Assembly (NCBI RefSeq): GCF_026898135.2
Contig: NZ_CP114035.2
Coordinates: forward strand, 5,559,501-5,623,500
Direction of reading: 5' to 3'
Length of the DNA stretch: 64,000 bases
Origin: Pseudomonas fortuita
GTDB lineage: Bacteria; Pseudomonadota; Gammaproteobacteria; Pseudomonadales; Pseudomonadaceae
In this document: piece after piece, positions 8,572 through 17,663 of the stretch
Layout: every line of letters begins with the position of its first letter
Numbering within the stretch: position 1 is the stretch's first letter
Program-made: the position numbers and the translations under genes
Notes under the pieces: model-generated
Told to the model about the DNA's origin: nothing
Database searches by the model: none
The model's input: only the letters and a program-made list of their open reading frames with translations

Positions 8572-9813
8572 ATGTCCGATCTGAACCCCGCCTCCCCTCC
8601 TCTCGCCGTCGTTATTGGTGGTGGCCCCGCCGGCCTGATGGCTGCCGAAGCACTGGCCCAGGCAGGCCTGGCGGTCGAGGTGTTCGACGCCATGCCTTCG
8701 GTGGGGCGCAAGTTCCTGCTGGCGGGTGTTGGCGGGATGAACATCACCCACTCCGAGCCGTACCCGGCGTTCGTTTCACGCTATGCCGGGCGCCAGGGCG
8801 AAGTCGAGGCGCTGCTGCGCGGCTTCGACGCCGAAGCCTTGCGCCAGTGGATTCACAGCCTGGGCATCGAAACCTTCGTCGGCACCTCGGGGCGGGTGTT
8901 CCCCACCGACATGAAAGCCGCCCCCCTGCTGCGCGCCTGGCTCAAGCGGCTGCGCGACTGCGGGGTAGTTATCCACACCCGCCACCGTTGGTTGGGCTGG
9001 AATGCCGACGGTGCCTTGCGGATCGCTTATCCACAGGGCGAGCGCGCGGTGCAGGCTGCAGTCGTGGTACTGGCGCTGGGTGGCGGCAGTTGGGCGCGAT
9101 TGGGTTCGGATGGCGCCTGGCAGCCATTACTGGCCGAACGGGCTGTGGATATCTCGCCTTTGCAGCCCAGCAACTGCGGGTTTGAGGTGGATGGCTGGAG
9201 CGCATTGTTGAAGGAGAAATTCGCGGGCGCACCGCTGAAGAACATTGCCCTCAGCGTCCCCGGCAGCGCGCCGCGCAAAGGCGAGTTCATCCTCACCGCG
9301 CAGGGTGTTGAAGGCAGCCTGGTGTATGCCTGGTCGGCACCGGTGCGCGAAGCCATCAACCGCGAAGGCCGAGGGGTACTGCTGCTCGACCTGCTGCCAG
9401 ACAAGCCTGTGGACAACATTGCCCAGGCACTGGCCAAGCCACGCGGTTCGCGCTCCATGGCCAAGCATCTGCACAGCCAGCTGGGCATTGATGGCGTCAA
9501 GGCGGCGCTGCTGCGCGAGCTGACCGATCAGGCGACCTTTGCCGACCCATTGGCGCTGGCCCAGGCGATCAAGGCCTTGCCGATCACATTGGTGCGTACG
9601 CGACCACTGGATGAAGCAATCAGCAGTGCCGGCGGGGTACGCTTCGAGGGGCTGGATGAGGGGTTGATGGTCAAAAGCATGCCGGGGGTGTTCTGTGCCG
9701 GCGAGATGCTGGACTGGGAGGCGCCGACCGGGGGGTACCTGCTGACGGCTTGCTTTGCCAGCGGGTTGCGTGCCGGGCGGGCGGCGGCGGAGTGGGTTAC
9801 GCGGGTTTCCTGA
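8572..9813 (+). CDS. FAD/NAD(P)-dependent oxidoreductase, HI0933/YhiN-like (TIGR03862, PP_4765 family)
   Basis: A 413-residue flavoprotein. The dinucleotide motif is VVIGGGPAGLMAAEAL near residues 13-28, followed by VFDAMPSVGRKFLLAGVGGMNITH, the hallmark of the HI0933-like family. The C-terminal FAD-closing segment is GVFCAGEMLDWEAPTGGYLLTACFASG. This subgroup is named after a P. putida protein and its reaction has not been established, to my knowledge. Three perfect DnaA boxes occur in and just before the gene. It converges on rhlE across a GC hairpin. Confidence 0.88.
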   Translation: MSDLNPASPPLAVVIGGGPAGLMAAEALAQAGLAVEVFDAMPSVGRKFLLAGVGGMNITHSEPYPAFVSRYAGRQGEVEALLRGFDAEALRQWIHSLGIETFVGTSGRVFPTDMKAAPLLRAWLKRLRDCGVVIHTRHRWLGWNADGALRIAYPQGERAVQAAVVVLALGGGSWARLGSDGAWQPLLAERAVDISPLQPSNCGFEVDGWSALLKEKFAGAPLKNIALSVPGSAPRKGEFILTAQGVEGSLVYAWSAPVREAINREGRGVLLLDLLPDKPVDNIAQALAKPRGSRSMAKHLHSQLGIDGVKAALLRELTDQATFADPLALAQAIKALPITLVRTRPLDEAISSAGGVRFEGLDEGLMVKSMPGVFCAGEMLDWEAPTGGYLLTACFASGLRAGRAAAEWVTRVS

Positions 9814-9821
9814 CAAATTTT

Positions 9822-9840
9822 GGGGCCGCAAAGCGGCCCC
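9822..9840. terminator. GC hairpin between convergent genes
   Basis: GGGGCCGC and GCGGCCCC form a perfect 8-bp stem around AAA, placed between the convergent stops at 9813 and 9848. There is no T-run on either side, so this is a weak or Rho-assisted terminator at best. Confidence 0.45.
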
Positions 9841-9847
9841 ATCAATC

Positions 9848-11170
9848 TCAAGGCTTACGCTTACGCGGCCCACCATTGAAGCTCGGCACCTTGCGCACCG
9901 CCTTCACTGCCGGCTCCGGCTCCCCACTGTCCATCCAACGCCCCAGCCCGCGCTTGGCGCTGTTCTCTTTCGGCTTTTTGGGTTTCTTCGGCTTCTTGAT
10001 CACCTGGCCACTGGCGTCGGTCATCGGCACCCGGTGATCAGGGATGAAATCCGGTTCTTCATGGCGTGGCAGGGTCTGCCGGGTCAGCACTTCGATAGCC
10101 CCCAGCAACTGCACTTCATCCGCGCACACCAGCGAAATCGCCTCGCCCTTGTTACCCGCCCGCCCGGTACGCCCGATGCGGTGCACGTAATCCTCGGCGA
10201 CGATCGGCAGGTCGAGGTTGACCACCAGCGGCAGGTCGTCGATATCCAGGCCACGGGCCGCCACGTCGGTCGCCACCAGTACCTGAATCTCGCGGGCCTT
10301 GAAGCTGTCCAGCGCCCGCTGGCGGGTGGCCTGCGGGCGGTCACCGTGGATGCCGTCGGCGTTTACGCCTTCGGCCAGCAAGCGCGACACCAACTGGTCG
10401 ACACCGTTACGGGTCTTGGCAAACACCAGCACCTGGCTCCAGCGCTGTTTGCGCAGCAGGTGACAGAACAGGTCTTCCTTGCGCTTTTTGTCCACAGGCA
10501 CCAGCCACTGTTTGACGCTGGTTGCAGTGGCGTTGCGCGGGCTCACTTCGATACTGAGCGGGTCATTCAACGCCAGCCCCGCCAGTACGCGAATCTGGTC
10601 AGAGAACGTGGCAGAAAACAACAGGGTCTGGCGCTTGCGCGGCAGCGCGGCGTACACCGATTGCAGTTCTTCGGCAAAGCCCAGGTCGAGCATGCGGTCA
10701 GCTTCGTCCAGCACCAGCGTCTGCACCTGGTTGAACTTCACCGCATTCTGCCGGAACAGGTCGAGCAAGCGGCCCGGGGTGGCCACCAACAGGTCGACGC
10801 CACGGCGCAGGCGCATCATCTGGGGGTTGATGCTGACGCCGCCGTACACCGCGTAAGTGCTCAGGGGCAGGTTCTCGGCGTACTCGCGCACGTTGTTGTG
10901 CACCTGCTCGGCCAGCTCACGGGTAGGCACCAGCACCAGCGCGCGGATCGAGTTGCAGGCCACCTTCTCGCCCTCCAGTGCCAGGCGCTGCAGCACGGGC
11001 AGGGCAAAGCCTGCGGTCTTGCCGGTGCCGGTCTGGGCCGCGGCCATCAGGTCGCGGCCGGCCAGCACGGCGGGGATGGCCTTGGCCTGCACCGGGGTCG
11101 GGGTGGTGTAGTCCAGCTGCTGCAGCGTGCGCAGCAGGGGTTCGATCAGGCCGAGTTTGGCGAAATTCAT
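9848..11170 (-). CDS. rhlE: DEAD-box ATP-dependent RNA helicase RhlE
   Basis: A 440-residue cytoplasmic RNA helicase of the RhlE group, linked in enterobacteria to ribosome assembly and RNA turnover. Seen in order: Q motif at PTPVQAKAIP (Gln 28), Walker A AQTGTGKT (45-52), PTRELA, TPGR, DEAD (155-158), SAT (186-188), then the second RecA lobe with ARGLDI and HRIGRTGRAG. The tail after about residue 390 is rich in Lys, Pro and Arg (KKPKKPKKPK), a basic RNA-binding extension common in this subfamily. The start is ATG 11170. Confidence 0.93.
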   Translation of the reverse strand: MNFAKLGLIEPLLRTLQQLDYTTPTPVQAKAIPAVLAGRDLMAAAQTGTGKTAGFALPVLQRLALEGEKVACNSIRALVLVPTRELAEQVHNNVREYAENLPLSTYAVYGGVSINPQMMRLRRGVDLLVATPGRLLDLFRQNAVKFNQVQTLVLDEADRMLDLGFAEELQSVYAALPRKRQTLLFSATFSDQIRVLAGLALNDPLSIEVSPRNATATSVKQWLVPVDKKRKEDLFCHLLRKQRWSQVLVFAKTRNGVDQLVSRLLAEGVNADGIHGDRPQATRQRALDSFKAREIQVLVATDVAARGLDIDDLPLVVNLDLPIVAEDYVHRIGRTGRAGNKGEAISLVCADEVQLLGAIEVLTRQTLPRHEEPDFIPDHRVPMTDASGQVIKKPKKPKKPKENSAKRGLGRWMDSGEPEPAVKAVRKVPSFNGGPRKRKP

Positions 11171-11225
11171 GGCAATACCGTCAGGGGGTTCAGCGAAGGC
11201 GGCAAGTTTACCGCATCACCCCGGC

Positions 11226-12176
11226 CTACTTGCAGATTTCGCCTTCCAACGGCTGCGCAGGCGCAGGTGCCTTGCGCCACTGTGGCAGGCCGATCAGCAC
11301 CACCGCACCGATAATCACCGCCATGGCCACGCACTCCTCGGCGCCAATCTGTTCGCCGGCAAAGACAATGCCCAGCAGCACGGCAACCGCCGGGTTAACG
11401 TAGGCATAGCTGGTGGCCGCCGCCGGGCGTACGTGCTTGAGCAGGTACATGTAGGCACTGAACGCCAGGATCGAGCCGAAGAACACCAGGTAGGCCAACG
11501 CCCCCCAGCCGGCCGCAGTCGGCATCTGCGTCATACGCTCGCCAGACAGCACGCTGCCCAGCAACAGCGCCGCGCCACCCACCAGCATTTCTGCAGCGCT
11601 GGCCATCGGCCCTTGGGGCAACGGCAAGGTCTTGCTCCACACCGAACCGAACGCCCACGACGCCGCCGCGAAAACAATCAGCGCCGCACCCATCGGGCTT
11701 GCCTGCAGGTTGGAGCCCAGGTTAAGCAGGCCGATACCTACCAGCCCCAGGGCGATCCCGGCCCACTCCAATCTCGAGTTGCGGTGCCCGAACAACAGGC
11801 CGAACAGCAAGGTGAACAAGGGAACTGTGGCCACTGCCAGCGCCGCCACGCCCGATGCCACCCCTGCATGCTCGGCCACGGTCACGCCGCCGTTGCCACA
11901 GCTAAGCAGCAGAAAACCGATTGCCCCTGCCGCCCGCCACTGCGCCCAAGTCGGCGCCGGCGCACCACGCCAGCGCAGAAAACCGTACAGCAGACCACCC
12001 GCAATCAGGAAGCGCACCCCGGCCATGAGCATCGGCGGCCAACTCTCCACACCAATGCGAATGAACAGGTAGGTAGAGCCCCAGACCAGGTACAAGGCCA
12101 GGAAAGCACCGATGAGCAACAACGGGAAGCGACGGGAGGCAGGCATGGGAAAACTCGAAATCCGTTTACGGGTCAT
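11226..12176 (-). CDS. EamA-family (DMT) transporter, YedA-like
   Basis: A 316-residue inner-membrane protein with ten predicted helices in two EamA repeats, opening with LLLIGAFLALYLVWGSTYLFIR. That WGSTY start is typical of the drug/metabolite transporter group that includes YedA and RhtA-like exporters. It probably exports an amino acid or other small metabolite; the substrate cannot be read from the sequence. It is followed leftward by rhlE after 55 bp, so the two could share a transcript. Confidence 0.85.
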   Translation of the reverse strand: MTRKRISSFPMPASRRFPLLLIGAFLALYLVWGSTYLFIRIGVESWPPMLMAGVRFLIAGGLLYGFLRWRGAPAPTWAQWRAAGAIGFLLLSCGNGGVTVAEHAGVASGVAALAVATVPLFTLLFGLLFGHRNSRLEWAGIALGLVGIGLLNLGSNLQASPMGAALIVFAAASWAFGSVWSKTLPLPQGPMASAAEMLVGGAALLLGSVLSGERMTQMPTAAGWGALAYLVFFGSILAFSAYMYLLKHVRPAAATSYAYVNPAVAVLLGIVFAGEQIGAEECVAMAVIIGAVVLIGLPQWRKAPAPAQPLEGEICK

Positions 12177-12270
12177 TCAGTCTAACGGCCTGCCTGGGTC
12201 AAGGTACGTTACAGAACGGGCGCAAATGAGCGGCACAATTGTGGTGCGTCCGGTTTAGGGGCAGTGTTGC

Positions 12271-12876
12271 CTAACGGTATTTGGCCAGCGCTTCGCGCAT
12301 TTTCGCAGCCGGGGTCTTCTGCAAACGGCAAAGCAGGTCGTGCGAGAGTTGCTGTACACCATGGGCCTGGCGCAATTCGCCTACCAAATGTTGCAGCAGG
12401 TTGGCGGCCATCTCGGCATCGGCCATGGCCCTGTGCGCGGTACCGGTATCCGGAAGGCCGGCCCAGCGGGTCAAAGTGCCCAGCTTGTGGTTCGGTGCCA
12501 TCGGCAGCAGGCGCCGGGACAGCAGCAGAGAGCAGGCGAAAGACTGGCTACGGCTACGGCCAATGCGGCTCAGCTCGTAGTCCCAGAACTTCTGGTCGAA
12601 GGCAGCGTTGTGCGCCAGCAACGGGGTGACCCCGACGAACTCGGCGACTTCGTTCATTACCTTGTCCACCGGCGGCGCGCTGCGCAGCATGGCGGTGGTA
12701 ATGCCAGTCAGCCCGGCGACGAAGGCTGGCACCGGCACACCGGCGTTCATCAGGCTCTGGTAGCGCTCGACAATGCGCCCGCCCTCCAGCATCACCACCG
12801 CCACTTCGGTAGCGCGGCAGCCGGCGCCAGGGCTGATGCCGGTAGTTTCAAAGTCGATTACAGCAATACGTTCCAT
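12271..12876 (-). CDS. DnaQ-like (DEDDh) 3'-5' exonuclease
   Basis: A 201-residue nuclease. Exo I is VIDFETTG (Asp and Glu metal ligands), Exo II is LLAHNAAFDQKFW, and Exo III is HRAMADAEM, which gives the full DEDDh set. It resembles the epsilon proofreading domain but lacks the polymerase-binding tail, so it is a stand-alone exonuclease acting on DNA or RNA ends. The start is ATG 12876, with GAGG about seven bases upstream. It begins 9 bp after the stop of the NYN-domain gene, so the two are probably cotranscribed. Confidence 0.87.
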   Translation of the reverse strand: MERIAVIDFETTGISPGAGCRATEVAVVMLEGGRIVERYQSLMNAGVPVPAFVAGLTGITTAMLRSAPPVDKVMNEVAEFVGVTPLLAHNAAFDQKFWDYELSRIGRSRSQSFACSLLLSRRLLPMAPNHKLGTLTRWAGLPDTGTAHRAMADAEMAANLLQHLVGELRQAHGVQQLSHDLLCRLQKTPAAKMREALAKYR

Positions 12877-12885
12877 CAAAGGGCC

Positions 12886-13365
12886 TCAATGTTTGAGCAA
12901 TAGCTTACCCTCGATGGGCACATAGCGGGTGGCCGCACGGATCAACGACAAGGCGGTAAGCCCAGGCACGCCATACACCACGGCCTCTGTACCGTGGCGC
13001 TGGATCACCCGTTCCAGCAACAGGTCGAAGTCACCATCGCCAGAGGCCAGCACCACCTGGTCGACCCGGCTGGCCGCGTCGATCACATCCAGGGTAATAC
13101 CCACATCCCAGTCCCCTTTGGCCGAACCATCGCTGCGCTGGATGAAGGGTTTGAGGCGGACATCGAAACCAAGGTTGCGCAAAATCTGCTGGAACTGCTG
13201 TTGCTTGCTGTCGCCACGGTCGATGGCATACGCCACCGCTTCGACAATCTGGCCTTCACGGCTGACGTCAGCCCACAACGCGGTGTAGTTGAAATGGCAG
13301 CCGTGCGCCTGGCGCACGGTGTAGTAGAGGTTCTGCACATCGGCGAACAGCGCGATCTTTTTCAC
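12886..13365 (-). CDS. NYN-domain (LabA/DUF88-like) putative ribonuclease
   Basis: A 159-residue PIN-like protein. Acidic residues that would bind metal are seen in IALFADVQNLYY, in GDWDVGITLDVID and in VVLASGDGDFDLLLERV, the classic NYN pattern. Proteins of this fold are predicted or shown to cut RNA. It leads a two-gene leftward unit with the DEDDh exonuclease 9 bp downstream. This hints at endonuclease and exonuclease steps on the same RNA, but that is inference. An inverted REP pair lies just upstream. Confidence 0.82.
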   Translation of the reverse strand: MKKIALFADVQNLYYTVRQAHGCHFNYTALWADVSREGQIVEAVAYAIDRGDSKQQQFQQILRNLGFDVRLKPFIQRSDGSAKGDWDVGITLDVIDAASRVDQVVLASGDGDFDLLLERVIQRHGTEAVVYGVPGLTALSLIRAATRYVPIEGKLLLKH

Positions 13366-13411
13366 CTGGGAACCTCATGTCTGGCCTGGGATACCGGGGG
13401 CTGCTGCGCAG

Positions 13412-13482
13412 CCCTTCGCGGGCACGCCCGCTCCCACAGGTGTCGTACATGTCACTGTGGGAGCGGGCGTGCCCGCGAAGGG
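13412..13482. repeat. Inverted REP pair, 28-bp perfect arms
   Basis: The arm at 13412-13439 (CCCTTCGCGGGCACGCCCGC...) is the exact reverse complement of 13455-13482, with 15 bp between. It lies in the spacer between the NYN gene and the DUF2076 gene and can fold into a long hairpin. Confidence 0.85.
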
Positions 13483-13524
13483 GCGCCAAGCGCCCCCAGA
13501 ATTGCCAGCAGTATGCCAGACCTG

Positions 13525-14295
13525 TCAGACGTACGAGTCGTCGTCCGAGAAGAACTCGCCATCGTCACTGCCGTAATCGGTGTCGGCATAACCGCCCTGG
13601 TCGCTGCCCCAACCACCGTTGTCAGCCACCTGCTGCTGCCCGCCCTGGTCGTTCCAGCCGCCGCTGTCACTGGCCGGTGCTGGCTCTTCCTTGATCACCT
13701 CGACCACCTCTTCCGGCTGCGAGTTATGGTTGAACAGGCTGCTGATGCCCTGCGCCAGCAACACACCACCGGCCACACCGGCTGCGGTCTGCATGGCCCC
13801 ACCGAGGAAGCTGCTGGCACCGCTGCGCGCCGGCGCAGCGCCAAAGCCAGGCTGCTGCGGCTGAGGTTGAGGCTGAGGCTGGGAGAAACCTGGGGCCGAC
13901 GGCTCGCGCCAGCCACCGCCGGATGCTGCAGGCGGCGCCGAAGGGCGCTGAGGCTGCACAGCCGGGGCCGCACTGCGCCCGCCCGAGCCAAAGATGCTGG
14001 ACAAGAAGCCACCGCCGCCGTTGCCTGGTGCGCTGTTACCGGCTTGTGCGGCCTCGGCCTGGGCGCGGGCCTGCTTCAGCTCGGCCTCCAGTTGCTTGTT
14101 CTGCTCGTCGAGGCGTTTGATTGCCGCCTCCTGCACCAGAATTGCCTGTGCCATGTAGTAAGGCGCCGCCGGCTGCTGACGCAGGTGTTGCTCGATGCAC
14201 GCCTGGGCCTGCGCGTCACGCGGCTGGTTCGGGTCTTCGGCTTGCTTGATGCGGCCGAACAGGCCGTCGATCAGGGTTTGTTCTTCAGTGTTCAT
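13525..14295 (-). CDS. DUF2076 domain-containing protein
   Basis: A 256-residue protein. The N-terminal 80 residues are helical with a coiled-coil stretch (AAIKRLDEQNKQLEAELKQARAQAEAA). Next comes a low-complexity Gly/Pro/Gln region with a QPQPQPQPQQPGF run, and then a hydrophobic segment near FLGGAMQTAAGVAGGVLLAQGI. The tail is strongly acidic (DDGEFFSDDDSYV). This order is that of DUF2076 proteins, whose function is not established; a membrane-associated role is plausible from the hydrophobic segment. The start is ATG 14295, where MNTEEQTLIDGLFGR begins; a longer reading from 14364 is unlikely. Confidence 0.82.
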   Translation of the reverse strand: MNTEEQTLIDGLFGRIKQAEDPNQPRDAQAQACIEQHLRQQPAAPYYMAQAILVQEAAIKRLDEQNKQLEAELKQARAQAEAAQAGNSAPGNGGGGFLSSIFGSGGRSAAPAVQPQRPSAPPAASGGGWREPSAPGFSQPQPQPQPQQPGFGAAPARSGASSFLGGAMQTAAGVAGGVLLAQGISSLFNHNSQPEEVVEVIKEEPAPASDSGGWNDQGGQQQVADNGGWGSDQGGYADTDYGSDDGEFFSDDDSYV

Positions 14296-14462
14296 GGGGC
14301 GACCTCGTGGGGTAGCGTGACAACGGACAGCGTCAAAGATGGGGTGTAGCGGCACAGGATTCAATCACCGGCGCCGTGAAACTTTTTTCAGCAAGTGACA
14401 GCCCCCCGCCTGCTTTGGGCTAAAGTTATGCCCCTGTTTTTACTGCCATGCGATGTTGACTG

Positions 14463-15116
14463 ATGAATCCGCTGAGCGTTCTGCGCGACTCCCTGTACTT
14501 CTTCCGCCGCCACCTGCCGAACATTCTCCAGCTGTGCCTGCCGTTGGTGGTGCTGGAAGCCTTGCTCACCCAGCTGCTGTACCGGCAGATGGGCGACCAG
14601 GCATCGCCGGCCTACGGCATGCTGGTCAGCCTGCTGTTCTACCCGCTGTACAGTGCGGCACTGATTCTTTACCTGCACACCCGCAGCAACGGCCAGGACA
14701 TCGGCAAGCGCGACCTGTTCGCCCGCGCCTTGCAACTATGGCCACAACTGGCCCTGCTGATCCTGATCAGCTCGCTGCTGATCATGGCCGGCCTTGCGCT
14801 GTTCATCTTCCCGGGCGTGTGGATCATGATCAACCTGGTGTTCGCCGAGTACCTGCTGGTGCTGCGCGGCCTGCCGGTGGTGCAGTCGATGCGCGAAAGC
14901 GCCCGCATGACTACCGGGCACTTCATGCGCATCATGATCTGCGTGCTGGCAGTGCTGGCACCGATCTGGCTGATCGACGGGCTGCTGCTGATGGCGTTCC
15001 CCGAGCCATCGCCCGGCATGGAGCTGGCCATGGACAGCCTCAGCGGCTTCCTGCAGCTGTTCAGCACTGTGGTGCTGTACCGCCTGTTCATGCTGCTGGA
15101 AGGTGAAGCCGACTGA
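14463..15116 (+). CDS. YciC-like (UPF0259) inner-membrane protein
   Basis: A 217-residue polytopic membrane protein with about five or six hydrophobic helices. The opening MNPLSVLRDSLYFFRRHLPN is typical of the YciC/UPF0259 group, followed by VVLEALLTQLLY and a central LILISSLLIMAGLALFIFPGVWIMI region. No catalytic residues are apparent and the role is unknown. It stands alone on the plus strand and converges on hrpB with an 18-bp gap. The ribosome site is weak, so the start rests on family similarity. Confidence 0.82.
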   Translation: MNPLSVLRDSLYFFRRHLPNILQLCLPLVVLEALLTQLLYRQMGDQASPAYGMLVSLLFYPLYSAALILYLHTRSNGQDIGKRDLFARALQLWPQLALLILISSLLIMAGLALFIFPGVWIMINLVFAEYLLVLRGLPVVQSMRESARMTTGHFMRIMICVLAVLAPIWLIDGLLLMAFPEPSPGMELAMDSLSGFLQLFSTVVLYRLFMLLEGEAD

Positions 15117-15134
15117 CCACCAGCCCGGCTACGG

Positions 15135-17663
15135 TCACGTCCCCCTGGGCTTGGCCCGTGCTGTAGCCTCGGCCACCAGCGGGTCGTCCGGCCAGTAATG
15201 CTTGGGGTACCGCCCTTTCAGGTCTTTCTTTACCTCGGCATAAGTGGTGCGCCAGAAATTGGCCAGGTCCTGGGTCACCTGCACGGGTCGGCGTGCCGGT
15301 GACAGCAGGTGCAACTTGACCTGCTGCCGGCCATTGGCAATGCGCGGGGTGTCGGCAAGGCCGAACAGTTCTTGCAGGCGCACGGCAAGAATCGGCGGGG
15401 TTTCGCTGTAGTCCAGGCGGATGTTCGAGCCGGACGGCACGGCCAGATGCGCGGGTGCCTGTTCGTCCAGGCGTTGCGGCAGCGGCCAGGGCAGCAGGTT
15501 GCGCAGTATCGACGGCAGGTCCAGCGCGCTGAAGTGGCTGAGGCGGGACACTTTGCCAAGGTAGGGCTGCAACCAGTCTTCCAGGCTGGCGAGCAGCGCC
15601 TCGTCACCCAGGTCGGGCCATTCGCTTTGCCCGCCCCTGTCCAGGTCCAGCTGGCGTAACAGTGCCACCCGTGCCTGCCACTGGCGCAGTTCCGGTGTCC
15701 ATGTCAGCAGGTTCAGGCCTTTGCGTCGTACCAGGCCGAGCAGCGCTTTGGCGCGCGCTTCATCACCCAGGCCGGTCAGTGGTTCGCGGCTTAGTATGAG
15801 CTCACCCACTTTGGTTTGGCGTTCGGCACGCAGCACCTGCTCGCGCTCGTCCCAGTCGAGTAGATCGACGCGTTCTACCTGCTCGGCCAGCACATCATCG
15901 AGCAGCGCCGGGTCGAATGCTGCCGCAAGGTAGATACGCTCTTCGCGCTGGCCCTGGCGGCTGCCCAGGTCGGCGATCACCAGCCACGGGTGTTTCATCA
16001 ACGCATCGACCTCACCGAACAAGGCTGCACGGCCGTTGGCCAGACGATACTCGGCGCCCCCTTCACGCCGCTGCTGCGCAACCCGGTCGGGATAGGCCAG
16101 CGCCAGCAGGGCCCCAAGCCAGCGCGGGTGATCAGGGTCAGCGACGGCGGCTTTGGCCTTGCCGCGCAACAGGCCACGGTACTGACGCGCAAGCTGCCGG
16201 GCGCGCTGCACGCCACCCTGGCCGCCTCGGCTGGCCTTGGTCTCGCCGCTGATCAACGCCAGCCGGCTGTGCAGGTCGGCACCGCCGCCACGCTGGATAT
16301 CCCGCTCCCCGAGCAACGCCGCCACATCACAGGCCATGGCGGCCAAACCCAGGCCCTGACCACGCAGCAACAAATGGGCGATACGTGGGTGAGCCGGCAG
16401 CTCGGCCATGGCCTGGCCGTGATCGCTGAGGTTGTCGCGGCTGCCCGGTTTAAATGCCCCCAGGCGCGCCAGCAGGTCCTGAGCCTGGGAAAACGCTGCG
16501 CTGGGCGGTTGGTCGAGCCAGCGCAACTGATGAGGTGCGACGCCCCAACGCGCCAGTTGCAGGGCCAAACCAGCCAGGTCGGCCTGGAGGATTTCGGCGC
16601 TGCCATGGGCAGCCAACTGGTCATGCTGGGCCTCGGACCACAGCCGGTAGCACACGCCCGGCTCCAGCCGGCCGGCACGGCCGGCGCGCTGGGTGGCGCT
16701 GGCGCGGGAGATACGCTGGGTGTCCAGCCGGGTCATGCCACTGCCAGGATCGAACCGCGGCACCCGGGCCAGGCCGGCATCGATCACGACGCGCACGCCG
16801 TCGATGGTCAGGCTGGTCTCGGCGATATTGGTGGCCAGCACCACCTTGCGCAGGCCCTTGGGCGCCGGGTCGATGGCTGCGCGCTGGGCATTGAGGTCAA
16901 GTTCGCCATGCAGCGGGCACAGCAAAATCTCCGGCCGCTCGCCCAGTGCCTCCTGCAGGCTCTGGTGCACCCGGCGGATTTCGGCCTGGCCGGGCAAGAA
17001 CACCAGCACGCTCCCCGTCTGCTCGGCCAAGGCCTGCAGCACGCTGTCCACGACCCGTGGCTCGATGAACTCGCCCGGCTGGAAAGGCCGCCCCCAGCGG
17101 ATATCCACCGGGTGCATGCGGCCCTCGCTGCTGACCACCGGGGCTTCATCCAGCAGCCGTGACAGGCGCTCGCCCTCCAGGGTTGCGGACATCAGCATGA
17201 TCTTCAGTGGCGGGTCGTCACGCAGCAACTCACGGCCATTGAGGCTCAGGGCAAGGGCCAGGTCGGCATCCAGGCTGCGCTCGTGAAATTCGTCGAAGAT
17301 CAGCAGGCCCACACCTTCCAGCGCCGGGTCGGCTTGCAGGCGGCGGGTAAGAATGCCTTCGGTCACCACCTCGATACGGGTTTTCGGCCCGACCTTGCTG
17401 TCCAGGCGAATGCGATAACCCACCGTTTCACCGACCTGCTCGCCCAGTTCACTGGCCAGCCGTTCGGCCGCCGCCCGCGCCGCCAGGCGCCGGGGTTCGA
17501 GCATGAGAATGGTCTGCCCGGCCAGCCACGGCTCGTTCAGCAGCGCCAGCGGCACGCGGGTGGTCTTGCCGGCGCCGGGTGGCGCTTCGAGCACGGCTTC
17601 GTGACGGTTTTCCAGGGCTTGGCGCAAGGCAGGCAAGACGGCATCGATCGGTAATGAAATCAT
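15135..17663 (-). CDS. hrpB: ATP-dependent helicase HrpB
   Basis: An 842-residue DEAH-type helicase, close to the usual 820-850 for HrpB. Seen: Walker A in APPGAGKTTRVPL (about residues 28-38), the DEFH box in LLIFDEFHERSLDADLAL, SAT in LMSATLEG, then VLATNIAETSLTI and QRAGRAGRLEPG in the second lobe. The long C-terminal HrpB-specific region follows (HYWPDDPLVAEATARAKPRGT at the end). HrpB is thought to act on RNA, but its exact target is not settled. GAGG precedes the ATG at 17663. No truncation is seen. Confidence 0.94.
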   Translation of the reverse strand: MISLPIDAVLPALRQALENRHEAVLEAPPGAGKTTRVPLALLNEPWLAGQTILMLEPRRLAARAAAERLASELGEQVGETVGYRIRLDSKVGPKTRIEVVTEGILTRRLQADPALEGVGLLIFDEFHERSLDADLALALSLNGRELLRDDPPLKIMLMSATLEGERLSRLLDEAPVVSSEGRMHPVDIRWGRPFQPGEFIEPRVVDSVLQALAEQTGSVLVFLPGQAEIRRVHQSLQEALGERPEILLCPLHGELDLNAQRAAIDPAPKGLRKVVLATNIAETSLTIDGVRVVIDAGLARVPRFDPGSGMTRLDTQRISRASATQRAGRAGRLEPGVCYRLWSEAQHDQLAAHGSAEILQADLAGLALQLARWGVAPHQLRWLDQPPSAAFSQAQDLLARLGAFKPGSRDNLSDHGQAMAELPAHPRIAHLLLRGQGLGLAAMACDVAALLGERDIQRGGGADLHSRLALISGETKASRGGQGGVQRARQLARQYRGLLRGKAKAAVADPDHPRWLGALLALAYPDRVAQQRREGGAEYRLANGRAALFGEVDALMKHPWLVIADLGSRQGQREERIYLAAAFDPALLDDVLAEQVERVDLLDWDEREQVLRAERQTKVGELILSREPLTGLGDEARAKALLGLVRRKGLNLLTWTPELRQWQARVALLRQLDLDRGGQSEWPDLGDEALLASLEDWLQPYLGKVSRLSHFSALDLPSILRNLLPWPLPQRLDEQAPAHLAVPSGSNIRLDYSETPPILAVRLQELFGLADTPRIANGRQQVKLHLLSPARRPVQVTQDLANFWRTTYAEVKKDLKGRYPKHYWPDDPLVAEATARAKPRGT

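Noticed and set aside
9755..11314. Long plus-strand open frame opposite rhlE (519 codons)
   Set aside because: Shadow of the high-GC rhlE gene on the other strand; its protein is rich in His, Gln and Arg and has no domain, while the minus-strand frame has every DEAD-box motif.
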